This document shows positions 50,557 through 58,685 of a DNA stretch of 63,441 nt, one piece after another. The notes below the pieces were generated by a model, which saw only the letters and a program-made list of their open reading frames with translations, did no database searches and had not been told where the DNA came from. The stretch comes from Candidatus Obscuribacterales bacterium (GTDB taxonomy: Bacteria > Cyanobacteriota > Vampirovibrionia > Obscuribacterales > Obscuribacteraceae). The translations under genes and the position numbers were made by a program. Where the stretch lies: positions 1-63,441 of the forward strand of contig JAKFVU010000042.1 in assembly GCA_021732025.1 (NCBI GenBank), written 5' to 3'. The stretch's first letter is position 1, and the number at the start of each line of letters is the position of its first letter.

Positions 50557-51951
50557 TTAAACCAGACGAAATCCGTTACTAGTAATTTCAAATGGGTGCG
50601 CTTTGCGGTCGTGTTGAGTGGCCCGCGCTTTGATACATCTTATGTCGCGAACATAGTCAGGTTCTCGACCTAGGCCGAGCAATACAATGTTGTCTGACAT
50701 ATTGCTAAAACGACTGATTGAGTTAGAGTCTTTGCCGTCGTCTAACAAACCACCAAAGGTCTCATAAGTCATCAGTGTGGTCACACCTTTTAATGACATG
50801 TGCTGAAGCAATGAATAGAGATAGTCGTGCAGGCGATCTGAGTCGCTCGATGACCTAGAGAAGTCACTGATTGAATCTATCACAACCCGCTTTATGTTCT
50901 TTTCTTGAATGAGGCCAAATAATTTGACAATGATACTGTCAATTTGCAGCTCCACTGGAGAAACGTATAAGAGCTCAAAGCCATCAGTCTGAACCTCTTT
51001 CAGATCTGCGCCTAGTGATTTTATGAGGCGCGCCAATTGCGATGGATTTTCTTGGAAATTGACGTATAAGCTGCGCTCGTTTTCTTTGCAGCCAGCTAAG
51101 GCGAATTGCAAGCTAAATGTAGTCTTACCGGCGCCGGCTGGCCCAGCAACAACTGTAGCGCTTCCTCTTAATAGTCCGCCACCAACTATGGTGTCAAAAC
51201 CATCTATTCCCGATTTAACCCGATCGCGATTAGCGTCATAACTTTCAGCTACTTTGGGTGTAACCAGCCGGGGAAAAATGTCGAGGCCCGAAGAAGTGAT
51301 TTTACAACCGTGGAGACCTTCTGAATAGTTACTTCCACGCAGTTTGAGAACGCGTAAGAAGCGCTCGTCTCGGGTGCTCAAAGATGAGCGAAGAAATTGT
51401 AAAATGCCATCGGCCACGGCGAACTCTGGCAAAGTTTGGGCGTGATCATCGCTGTATTCACCGAGCAAGAATACAGTAGTTTCAAAAGCGGTAAGAAGGC
51501 CGGTCAATTCATAGAGCATGCGCCGCATTTCTTGGGGAGACTCGGCCAAGTCATGCAACGCCTTAAACGAATCAATGACGATCATCTTAGGCGCAGAAGT
51601 ATGGATGGCTTCTTCGATTATTGGTACTAAGGCATTGATACCGCCTTTGGAAAGCTGGGTGCCAATTTCAATATATTGAACGATTGAACCAACTTTATTC
51701 TCGTCAAAAAAGCTAAAACGTTGAAGATAGGTCAAAACTTTTGATGAAGGTTCAGAGAGCGTGGTGAAATATAGAATTGGTCGCTCATCTTCTTTAGCAT
51801 GGTGAAACACCATTTGTTCGGCGAAAATGGTTTTGCCCGTGCCGGGCTGCCCCATTATGATATTGATGGAATTCGCGGGAAAGCCGCCATTGAGAATCTC
51901 ATCCATTTGCGGGTTGCCGGTGCTAATGCACTTGTAAACAGTATCGTTCAT
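50557..51951 (-). CDS. KaiC-like double RecA-domain ATPase
   Basis: A 464-residue protein with two KaiC/RadA-type domains. Walker A motifs are GQPGTGKT (34-41) and GPAGAGKT (about 267-274). The Walker B segments are MIVIDSFKAL and RVVIDSISDF. In place of the KaiC catalytic glutamate pair, domain 1 reads TTLSEPS and domain 2 NFQENPS. The KaiC CII autophosphorylation Ser-Thr pair is not obvious near SNMSDNIVLL. So this is a KaiC relative, probably a hexameric signalling ATPase, and not a proven clock protein. It overlaps the upstream response regulator gene by four bases. Confidence 0.9.
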   Translation of the reverse strand: MNDTVYKCISTGNPQMDEILNGGFPANSINIIMGQPGTGKTIFAEQMVFHHAKEDERPILYFTTLSEPSSKVLTYLQRFSFFDENKVGSIVQYIEIGTQLSKGGINALVPIIEEAIHTSAPKMIVIDSFKALHDLAESPQEMRRMLYELTGLLTAFETTVFLLGEYSDDHAQTLPEFAVADGILQFLRSSLSTRDERFLRVLKLRGSNYSEGLHGCKITSSGLDIFPRLVTPKVAESYDANRDRVKSGIDGFDTIVGGGLLRGSATVVAGPAGAGKTTFSLQFALAGCKENERSLYVNFQENPSQLARLIKSLGADLKEVQTDGFELLYVSPVELQIDSIIVKLFGLIQEKNIKRVVIDSISDFSRSSSDSDRLHDYLYSLLQHMSLKGVTTLMTYETFGGLLDDGKDSNSISRFSNMSDNIVLLGLGREPDYVRDIRCIKARATQHDRKAHPFEITSNGFRLV

Positions 51952-52325
51952 GCAAATGCATTCCTTTTTATTGTGGCTTGGTCGATGGTAGTAAGCAGGC
52001 GTTTCTTTTCAAGAGGCTTGCGCATGAATGCATCTGCACCAGCCACAAGGGCCCGTTCTTCAGAGGCAAGGGTACTGCAAAGCACTACGGTAACTAAGTC
52101 TTTGGTGGCGTCATCACTTTTAATCAAGCGACAGAGGGCGAAGCCATCTAGTCTAGGTAGAAGGATGTCGGCCAATATAGCCGTGGGTGGGGTTAATCTT
52201 GCGGTGTCTAAGGCTTCATAGCCGTCAGAGGCAGTTATGATGGTGTAGCCTTCTTCAGCAAGAAAACGGCTGACTAACTTGCAGATGTAATAGTCTGAAT
52301 CAGCAATTATTATTGTTTTGGACAC
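51948..52325 (-). CDS. Single-domain response regulator (CheY-like)
   Basis: A 125-residue receiver domain. The acidic pair is D9/D11, the phosphorylated aspartate is D53 in ILADILLPRLDG, and the lysine is in FMRKPLEKK near residue 106. There is no output domain, so it must act by protein contact. The ATG of the KaiC-like gene overlaps its stop (ATGA), so the two are made together. A hairpin (CTAACCTT at 52335-52342 with GAGGTTAG at 52355-52362) lies in its leader. The cognate histidine kinase is not in the window. Confidence 0.93.
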   Translation of the reverse strand: MSKTIIIADSDYYICKLVSRFLAEEGYTIITASDGYEALDTARLTPPTAILADILLPRLDGFALCRLIKSDDATKDLVTVVLCSTLASEERALVAGADAFMRKPLEKKRLLTTIDQATIKRNAFA

Positions 52326-52469
52326 TTTGTCTTTCTAACCTTCCTCTCCTAGAAGAGGTTAGCAGCTAATTGCCATTTGTTCCGCTTTTCTATTAACTTG
52401 GCAAGGCATGTCCAAAAACTTTGACAGCCGTGTAGATATGTTCACGCGATGGCAAAAGGAAACGGACAA

Positions 52470-52994
52470 ATGGCAGTTAATACCGCTGAACTACAAGTTG
52501 AAAGGCAATCCGCCAGTACTGAGCGCAAGAGTGAGGGTATTAACCTTCTCGGTCTAAGTTTTGACTTCATGCCCGGTCGCGGTGTAGAAAAGCTGACTAC
52601 AACTGACAAAACGCCCAATAAGATTGAATGGCAGAGCGACGTAACTACCGCTTTGACTAAGGCCCAAAGAGAGCACAAGCCCTTGGTTGTCGTATTCAAA
52701 GAAGACCGTTGCGGTTGGTGCAAACTCTTCTCGGACGAACTGCAGAAACCCGAAGTAGGCGCAATCGCGAAAGATGCAGTCTATCTTCAGGTCACTCCAT
52801 CAACTAATTCTGAAGCGAAGCAATTGGCTAATTTAGTAAAAGTAGAAGGCTACCCCACTGTTTCAGTGCTTTCAGTTGAAGGCGGTGTTATTAGCCCAAT
52901 ATCTAAAATTGCTGGTTTTATGGACAGTAATAAATTTATCAATCACATGCGCGTGGCTTTCTCCGCTGCTCGTAGCAAGAACGCCGCTGTTTAA
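52470..52994 (+). CDS. Thioredoxin-fold protein with CGWC motif
   Basis: A 174-residue thioredoxin-like protein. The redox motif CGWC sits in VVFKEDRCGWCKLFSDEL, and VEGYPTVSVL carries the cis-proline. The first 55 or so residues are a polar extension without a signal peptide. Two starts are possible. ATG at 52449 has no ribosome binding site, while ATG at 52470 has AAGGA nine bases upstream and is preferred. The DsbD-C/thiol-reductase-like branch (CxWC with bulky following residues) is the nearest group. Location is uncertain; without a signal peptide it is probably cytoplasmic. Confidence 0.85.
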   Translation: MAVNTAELQVERQSASTERKSEGINLLGLSFDFMPGRGVEKLTTTDKTPNKIEWQSDVTTALTKAQREHKPLVVVFKEDRCGWCKLFSDELQKPEVGAIAKDAVYLQVTPSTNSEAKQLANLVKVEGYPTVSVLSVEGGVISPISKIAGFMDSNKFINHMRVAFSAARSKNAAV

Positions 52995-53027
52995 CTATAA
53001 TTGCTCCTGTCAATTTTGGGAGCGGCA

Positions 53028-54398
53028 ATGGAAGTCAAATGTGATTCGGATTTAGTCTCAGCTTATATTGTCTCGCTGCGCGCTGAGTACGAAAGTAATC
53101 TAAAACGGTTTGTCGATGTGCCAAGCGTCAGTATGGAGCCGAATAGGGCAGCGGCCATGGTCGACTGTGCTGCTGTGGCCATTGAATTGCTACAAGCACA
53201 AGGTGCTAGTGCCAGAATTGTTAAAACTGCCGGACAGCCCGTAGTTATTGGCGAGTTTCATAGCGGTGCTGATTGCCCGACAGTGACTGTATACAACCAT
53301 ATCGATGTGCAACCAGCCGACCCATCAGAGTGGTTAACTTCGCCTTTCGACATGGAAATTGATGATGGCGTCTATCGCGGTCGCGGCACCACAGACGATA
53401 AAGGGCCGGCATTGGCTGTTTTGTATGCAGCTTCGTATGTGCACAAACAAGGCGTTCCGATCAATATAAAATTCATTTGGGAATTAGAGGAGGAGATTGG
53501 CAGCCCTTCTTTTGAGCAGTTCTTGTTAGACAATGTTGCCGCCTTGAAAACCGACTCTGTGGTTATTTCAGATACTATCTGGGTTTCCCGCGAGAGACCG
53601 GCAATTCCTTATGGCCTGCGCGGTTTGCAATGTTGCATGCTCAGGCTTAAAACTGGTGCCAAAGATGTGCACTCAGGTCTCACTGGTGGCTTGGCGCGTA
53701 ATCCCATTGCAGAATTGGCCTATCTAATCGGCAAGTGCTTTGACGGCAACACTGGTGAGATCAAGATTCCTGGTTTCCTTGATGACGTCAGGCCTATAGA
53801 TAAAGCTGAGTTAGAAAATTTTGTTGCTTCCGGCTTCAACGTCGAGAATTTTAAGAAAGCCCACGAATTGCACAGCACCCGTACTGATGATGCAGAAGAG
53901 GCCAGCGCGCGTATTTGGGCAACTCCAACCTTTGAGGTGCATGGTATCACCGGTGGTTACTCTGGACCGGGCGTGAAAACTATTGTGCCCCATCAAGCGG
54001 AAGCAAAAATTAGTATGCGGCTTGTGCCTAACCAAGACCCGGCAAAAGTTTTAGCTCTATTGAAAAAATTCGTAGCCGAGCACAATAGCGATGTAGAAGT
54101 TGTGGCCGAAGGCAGCCTCAAGCCATTTTTAGGCGAGTTCAAAGGTCCATTTGCTGAGGCGGCCAAAGAAGCGATGAAGACTGGCTTTGGTAAAGAAGCT
54201 GCTTTTACCCGCGAAGGCGGATCGATTGGTGCGGTGGTAAGCATGCAAGAAGTTTTGCAAGTGCCTTTAGTGTTTTTAGGCCTTTCGCTACCAGAGCACG
54301 GCTATCATGCCATCAATGAAAACTTTGATTGGCAGCAAGCTAGCGGCGGCATGCGCATGTTTATCGATTACTTCGAGAGACTCTCGAAAATAAAATAG
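53028..54398 (+). CDS. M20 family metallopeptidase (dipeptidase)
   Basis: A 456-residue zinc exopeptidase of the M20 family. Metal and catalytic residues are visible: VYNHIDVQPADP, RGTTDDKGPALAVLY, WELEEEIGSPSFEQFL and the dimerisation-domain GITGGYSGPGVKTIVP. The open frame starts at TTG 53001, but ATG at 53028 has GGGAGCG just upstream. Members cleave dipeptides such as carnosine or Xaa-His, or act as deacylases. The substrate is not readable. There is no signal peptide. It converges with the acyl-CoA synthetase gene nine bases downstream. Confidence 0.92.
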   Translation: MEVKCDSDLVSAYIVSLRAEYESNLKRFVDVPSVSMEPNRAAAMVDCAAVAIELLQAQGASARIVKTAGQPVVIGEFHSGADCPTVTVYNHIDVQPADPSEWLTSPFDMEIDDGVYRGRGTTDDKGPALAVLYAASYVHKQGVPINIKFIWELEEEIGSPSFEQFLLDNVAALKTDSVVISDTIWVSRERPAIPYGLRGLQCCMLRLKTGAKDVHSGLTGGLARNPIAELAYLIGKCFDGNTGEIKIPGFLDDVRPIDKAELENFVASGFNVENFKKAHELHSTRTDDAEEASARIWATPTFEVHGITGGYSGPGVKTIVPHQAEAKISMRLVPNQDPAKVLALLKKFVAEHNSDVEVVAEGSLKPFLGEFKGPFAEAAKEAMKTGFGKEAAFTREGGSIGAVVSMQEVLQVPLVFLGLSLPEHGYHAINENFDWQQASGGMRMFIDYFERLSKIK

Positions 54399-54407
54399 GC
54401 TTCCAGT

Positions 54408-55979
54408 TTAGTTCAATTGCTTCTTATCGATTTTGCCGGCCGATGTGCGTGGTAGGGGATGATCACAGCTATAAAACTCCCAGTCCATGGGGCGTAACTC
54501 ACGCTTTAGGTGCTGGCTGCAGTATTCGCGCATAAGTTGAATAAGCTTCTGCCGGTGCTCTTTCTTCTCTTCTCCATCTGCCTTAAGGGCGTCAGACCAT
54601 TCGCCTGGTTCTAAGACTGTGTGCGCTTTGACGATCTGCCCGAGCTTGCTGTGGGGCACACCAATTACAGCCACTTCTTTGACCAAATCATTGGCACGCA
54701 AGACGTCTTCAACTTCAGCAGGAAAGACTTTGTTGCCAGCGACAATAATGAGTTCTTTGGCTCTACCTGAAATATATAAATAACCATCTTTGAGGTAGCC
54801 GATATCGCCAGTAAAATAGCCGCCGTCATGAATAGCGGCTTTGGTCGCTTCTTCTTGGCCGATATAACCGAGCATTAGAGTGTTGCCGCAGATGACAATT
54901 TCGCCAGATTGTCCTTCTTCTTGTTCAGAGCCATCGCTATTTAAAATTTTGACTTTGACTGAAGGAACAAGTTTGCCCACTGATTGGTCGGGGCCAACAA
55001 GGTTAACCGCGATAATTTTCGATTCGGTCGAGCCGTAGCCATTGTTCAAGCGTCTAGAGAAGACCTTTTGAAAATCTTCAGCCAGAGATAGAGGCAATGG
55101 GGCGCCACCACACAGTAGTACTTTGGCATTGCTCAGATCAATTGTGCCTTTCGGTAGGGCAACAAAGGCACCATATATGGTGGGCACACCGACCATGAAT
55201 TCAGGTTTAAATTTGTTGTTGGCGGCGATAATTCCTTCTATTGTCATTTCAGAAAAGATTACGGTGCTGCCATCAAGTAGAGCAATGAGCATTACTTCTA
55301 AGCCGAGTACGTGTGATATTGGCACTGGCAACAAGACATTTAGATCTTGGTGAAAGTCTGCCATCTCGCCCAGCTCAGTTAAATTGTTAAGGAGGCTAGC
55401 TAAATCATGCAAGGCCCCTTTAGGTGTGCCGGTTGTACCTGAGGTCAATATCAATAGGGCCGGATCATTTAGATTGACAAAATCGCTCACTTTTTCTGGG
55501 CCGCGAACTGCTTCTTCGCAGCTGTGCAATTGGCCAAGGTCACAGAGGGCAATGTTTTCGGCTTTTAGATTGGCTGTGAGAGCGGCAAAATCTTTAATAA
55601 GAGCTTGTGCAACCAGAACGACCTTAGCTGAAATTGCTTTAGATTTGGCCACGTTGGCTAACTCGCCTTCTGTAAGGCGAAAATCAACCGGTACAGCAAT
55701 CGCCCCTAAACGCCAGGTTGCCAATATGGTTGCAGCCAGCTCCGGAGAATTGGGTGCAGTCATCAGTACTTTGTCGCCGGCTTGAACATTGAAGCTCTTG
55801 AGCAGGCTTTCGGCCTTGCCCACCAATTGCTCGAGGGCTTTGTGGTCAATTTCTCTTAGTTTGCCGCCGGGCAAAACTTGAATCAGTGCTGGTTTGCCCC
55901 CACTGGCATAGCCGCTCTGGGCCGAACCCGGCCGTAAGATGCGATCTAGCTTAGCTTGGAGGTTTGAAGTGGCCTGCAT
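54408..55979 (-). CDS. AMP-forming acyl-CoA synthetase (class I adenylate-forming)
   Basis: A 523-residue adenylating enzyme. Motifs are LILTSGTTGTPKGALHD, NNGYGSTES, YFTGDIGYLKDGYLYISGRA with KELIIVAGNKVFPAEVED, and the C-terminal TSAGKIDKKQL with its catalytic lysine. It activates a carboxylic acid as acyl-AMP and transfers it to CoA or a carrier. The acid cannot be deduced from sequence. It reads alone on the minus strand, with a divergent RNase-J-like gene 133 bases upstream. Confidence 0.92.
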   Translation of the reverse strand: MQATSNLQAKLDRILRPGSAQSGYASGGKPALIQVLPGGKLREIDHKALEQLVGKAESLLKSFNVQAGDKVLMTAPNSPELAATILATWRLGAIAVPVDFRLTEGELANVAKSKAISAKVVLVAQALIKDFAALTANLKAENIALCDLGQLHSCEEAVRGPEKVSDFVNLNDPALLILTSGTTGTPKGALHDLASLLNNLTELGEMADFHQDLNVLLPVPISHVLGLEVMLIALLDGSTVIFSEMTIEGIIAANNKFKPEFMVGVPTIYGAFVALPKGTIDLSNAKVLLCGGAPLPLSLAEDFQKVFSRRLNNGYGSTESKIIAVNLVGPDQSVGKLVPSVKVKILNSDGSEQEEGQSGEIVICGNTLMLGYIGQEEATKAAIHDGGYFTGDIGYLKDGYLYISGRAKELIIVAGNKVFPAEVEDVLRANDLVKEVAVIGVPHSKLGQIVKAHTVLEPGEWSDALKADGEEKKEHRQKLIQLMREYCSQHLKRELRPMDWEFYSCDHPLPRTSAGKIDKKQLN

Positions 55980-56064
55980 AAATACCTCATAATTTTTGAC
56001 GATTGTACTTTCTATTCTTACAAAATTGATCTTCTTTCCATTCTTCTGCCCGACAGCTATAGAA

Positions 56065-56100
56065 TTGTTTGGTACTTAAAATTTGTCTGGTACTTATAAA
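56065..56100 (+). repeat. 18-bp imperfect direct repeat before the RNase-J-like gene
   Basis: Two adjacent 18-bp units (15 of 18 identical) share TTGGTACTTA-like cores. The second ends in TATAAA at 56095-56100, close to the GTG start. It may be a duplicated promoter segment. Confidence 0.7.
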
Positions 56101-56112
56101 TAGGAATCTTTC

Positions 56113-57837
56113 GTGACTGACTTCTTAACCACTTGGCCTGAGCTTGATTATCAATCGTTATATGCGGTGCCGGTGGGAGGCCAGGGTGAGCTCGGGCAGG
56201 TCATGTGGTTATTCATCTACCAAGGTGAAATGATCGTAGTTGACGCCGGTGCTAGCTATCCAGCGCGCGAACTTCCTGGGGTTGACCTGCTCTTACCCAA
56301 CACTTCGTTCTTAGAAGCCAACCAAGACAAAATTACAGCCTTATTGTTAACCAACGGCCATGAAGAACACGCCGGCGCCATTATGTATTTGGCGCATCAT
56401 GTCAGCCTGCCGCGAGTAATGGCCCCGCGCTTTGTCGCTGAGTTGATCAATCAGAACGTATACGATCTATATGGCAGCAGCGAAGCAACTGAAGTTGCCA
56501 GTCTGCCCGCCATGGAAGTGGTTGATGTTAAAAAGAAGTATCAAGTTGGGCCTTTTGAAATTGAGTGGATTGTCAGTAATAACGCCATAGCTGATGCCTG
56601 TGCGCTACAAATTAGCTGTGCCGCTGGCACTGTGATTTATACCTCTAGTTTCAAGTTTGACCAAACACCAGTAGACGGAATCTTGCTCGATATCGGTCGA
56701 CTCGCCACCATCGGTGATGAGGGTGTAACTTTGCTCATCTCTGATTCTGCCAATGTTGAGGCAAGCGGCTACACCCTTTCAGAGAAAGTGGTGGCAGGCG
56801 CTATGGAGAAAATTGCAAAGACCGCGGCCGGTCGAATGATTGTCGTCATGCCTGGAACAAACACTCATCGCTTGCAAATTCTTTTTGATGCCGCAGCAAA
56901 AACTAATCGCAAAGTAATTTTGTTAGGTGACACTCTGCACAAGATAGCTGTTAGTGCAGCTATTACAGGCAACCTCAACTTTGACAGATCAATTGAAGGC
57001 TCTATCAGTGGCTTAGGTAGCATGAACGCGCGTGAAGTCATGGTCATAGCCAGCTCCACAGAGGCTGACCCAATCAATGTTTTAGACGATATGGCTTATG
57101 ACCGCCATCCTACAGTTACCTTGAAAGAAGGTGACACAATTGTATTTTCTAGTGATGTTTTGCCTGGTCGGGCTCGCCACATGGCCCACATTCTTGATGA
57201 GCTATTGCTTAAAAATGTCAGCGTTGTCTGGGGCCAAAGAAAGGGCGTGCATGTTTCTAAGCATGCTTCCAAAGAAGAGCTGAAGCTAATGTTGTCGGTA
57301 ACCAATCCGCGCTATTTTGCCCCAGCTATTGGTGAAGGAAGACATATCACTCAGCATGGTGAGATGGCAACTGCTTTCGGCCTCGATGAGAGTGCGATCT
57401 TTAGTTTGAGCAATGGTGATTTGCTTGAAGTGCGCAATGGAGTTGCTTGTGTGGCTGGCTCCGTGGCCTTTCAACCGGTCTTGTTCAATCGTGAACAAGG
57501 AGAGAGAGTCACTACTGCATCAGTAAATGAACGTCGTGCCCTTAGTTTAGAGGGTGTAGTTACTATCGGTCTCACTGTCACCGCCGGCGGTGAAATAGTT
57601 ACCGGGCCAACTGTTGAAGTCGGGGCCTCGGGCTTCCTCAGATCAAGCGAGTGGGCCGCTATGCGCTTAGAGTTAGACGGCATAGTGCGAGAAGCAGTTT
57701 CTCGTACTAAGAAAGATGTGAAGAGTGATGATGTCACTATTCAACTGCGTTCTTCTGTACGCGAAGCTGTGGTCAAAGCCCTGCGCTCAAGACTCTCTGC
57801 CAAACCCACTGTACAGGTGCTTGTGCACCAAGTTTAG
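56113..57837 (+). CDS. RNase J homologue with degenerate metal-binding site
   Basis: A 574-residue protein with full RNase J architecture: an MBL domain, a beta-CASP domain (MVIASSTEADPINVLDDMA and LPGRARHMAHI) and a C-terminal domain. Almost all metal ligands are changed. The canonical HxHxDH motif reads N81-G-H83-E-E85-H86. The following histidine of the HSIPD motif is N157. The aspartate of HTGDFKFD is S179. The late histidine of PVHGEYR is I406. Only H83 and H86 of the first cluster remain. It is probably inactive as a nuclease and may bind RNA or regulate an active RNase J elsewhere. The start is GTG with AGGA upstream. Confidence 0.88.
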   Translation: MTDFLTTWPELDYQSLYAVPVGGQGELGQVMWLFIYQGEMIVVDAGASYPARELPGVDLLLPNTSFLEANQDKITALLLTNGHEEHAGAIMYLAHHVSLPRVMAPRFVAELINQNVYDLYGSSEATEVASLPAMEVVDVKKKYQVGPFEIEWIVSNNAIADACALQISCAAGTVIYTSSFKFDQTPVDGILLDIGRLATIGDEGVTLLISDSANVEASGYTLSEKVVAGAMEKIAKTAAGRMIVVMPGTNTHRLQILFDAAAKTNRKVILLGDTLHKIAVSAAITGNLNFDRSIEGSISGLGSMNAREVMVIASSTEADPINVLDDMAYDRHPTVTLKEGDTIVFSSDVLPGRARHMAHILDELLLKNVSVVWGQRKGVHVSKHASKEELKLMLSVTNPRYFAPAIGEGRHITQHGEMATAFGLDESAIFSLSNGDLLEVRNGVACVAGSVAFQPVLFNREQGERVTTASVNERRALSLEGVVTIGLTVTAGGEIVTGPTVEVGASGFLRSSEWAAMRLELDGIVREAVSRTKKDVKSDDVTIQLRSSVREAVVKALRSRLSAKPTVQVLVHQV

Positions 57838-57853
57838 GCTTACTAGCAGACTT

Positions 57854-58666
57854 CTACCAGCCGCCTGTAATCAGCATTGAATTGGAGTCATTGAGAATGA
57901 GAGTGGTTTTGTCGCCCGCATTTACCTTGAGCTTTTCTTGCCAATAGTAGGTCAGGCCCGGTGTCTTGTGCTCGCCTGTGGCATACCACTCACCAGGCTT
58001 GAGAGAGACAATGCCTTCCATGGCTGTACCCTTATTGACTGAGTGCAGAACAACAGGGGTTGGTTCCAGTCCCAGTCTCAGAGCTTCCATCTCTTCATCT
58101 TTGTGACTATCTTCAAACTCTTCTACAGCTTTCAGGTAACGCGCATTGCGAACTTCTTCGATTCTATTTATGCGTTCCACTTCTGGCTTCACGTACTTGA
58201 GCATATTATCGGCCCAGCGGTAGATACCACCGATAAAGCGAGGCTCGTCACCACCAGCTCGTTTCTGGGCGTTGCGATAGGCATAGTGCCAACGCCATCC
58301 TATGTCTGGATAAGGCTTGGTCAGTGATTGCCTACTGAGATAGCCAGAGCTGAGAATCATCTGCTTGATCTGTTTGTCTTCCTCAGGAAGCGGCATATTC
58401 AGCACTTTTATTTTTGGTGGTTTGGTCGAATATGGATAGAACGTAATTTTGTCGATGCGGTCTTTCATTTGCGGCACACTGATGCGCAGCTTCACCCAAG
58501 CTTTAGCCTGGGGGTCAATGCCATCTGGTGGCAATGCTTCAACTGTAGTTTCTGTTTGAGCCGCGGCAGTCTGATTCTGTGCAGCAGAAGCATGACTTGA
58601 AACAGTCACAGCAACAGATAGCGCTAAAATGCAGCCACCAAGCTTTTTAAATTCGCTCACTAACAT
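57854..58666 (-). CDS. Exported protein of unknown function
   Basis: I do not recognise this 270-residue protein. A signal peptide is present (LGGCILALSVAVTVSSHASA). The mature part is rich in aromatic residues and charged helices (RWADNMLKYVKPEVERINRI and EVRNARYLKAVEEFEDS), with a beta-like C-terminal segment (SLKPGEWYATGEHKTPGLTY). No cysteine or catalytic motif stands out. The open frame extends to 58744; ATG at 58666 is chosen because it starts the signal peptide directly, with a weak GGAA upstream. It lies 19 bases after the HD-GYP gene and may be co-transcribed. Confidence 0.75.
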   Translation of the reverse strand: MLVSEFKKLGGCILALSVAVTVSSHASAAQNQTAAAQTETTVEALPPDGIDPQAKAWVKLRISVPQMKDRIDKITFYPYSTKPPKIKVLNMPLPEEDKQIKQMILSSGYLSRQSLTKPYPDIGWRWHYAYRNAQKRAGGDEPRFIGGIYRWADNMLKYVKPEVERINRIEEVRNARYLKAVEEFEDSHKDEEMEALRLGLEPTPVVLHSVNKGTAMEGIVSLKPGEWYATGEHKTPGLTYYWQEKLKVNAGDKTTLILNDSNSMLITGGW

Positions 58667-58685
58667 TGAAATTCCAATGACGTTC

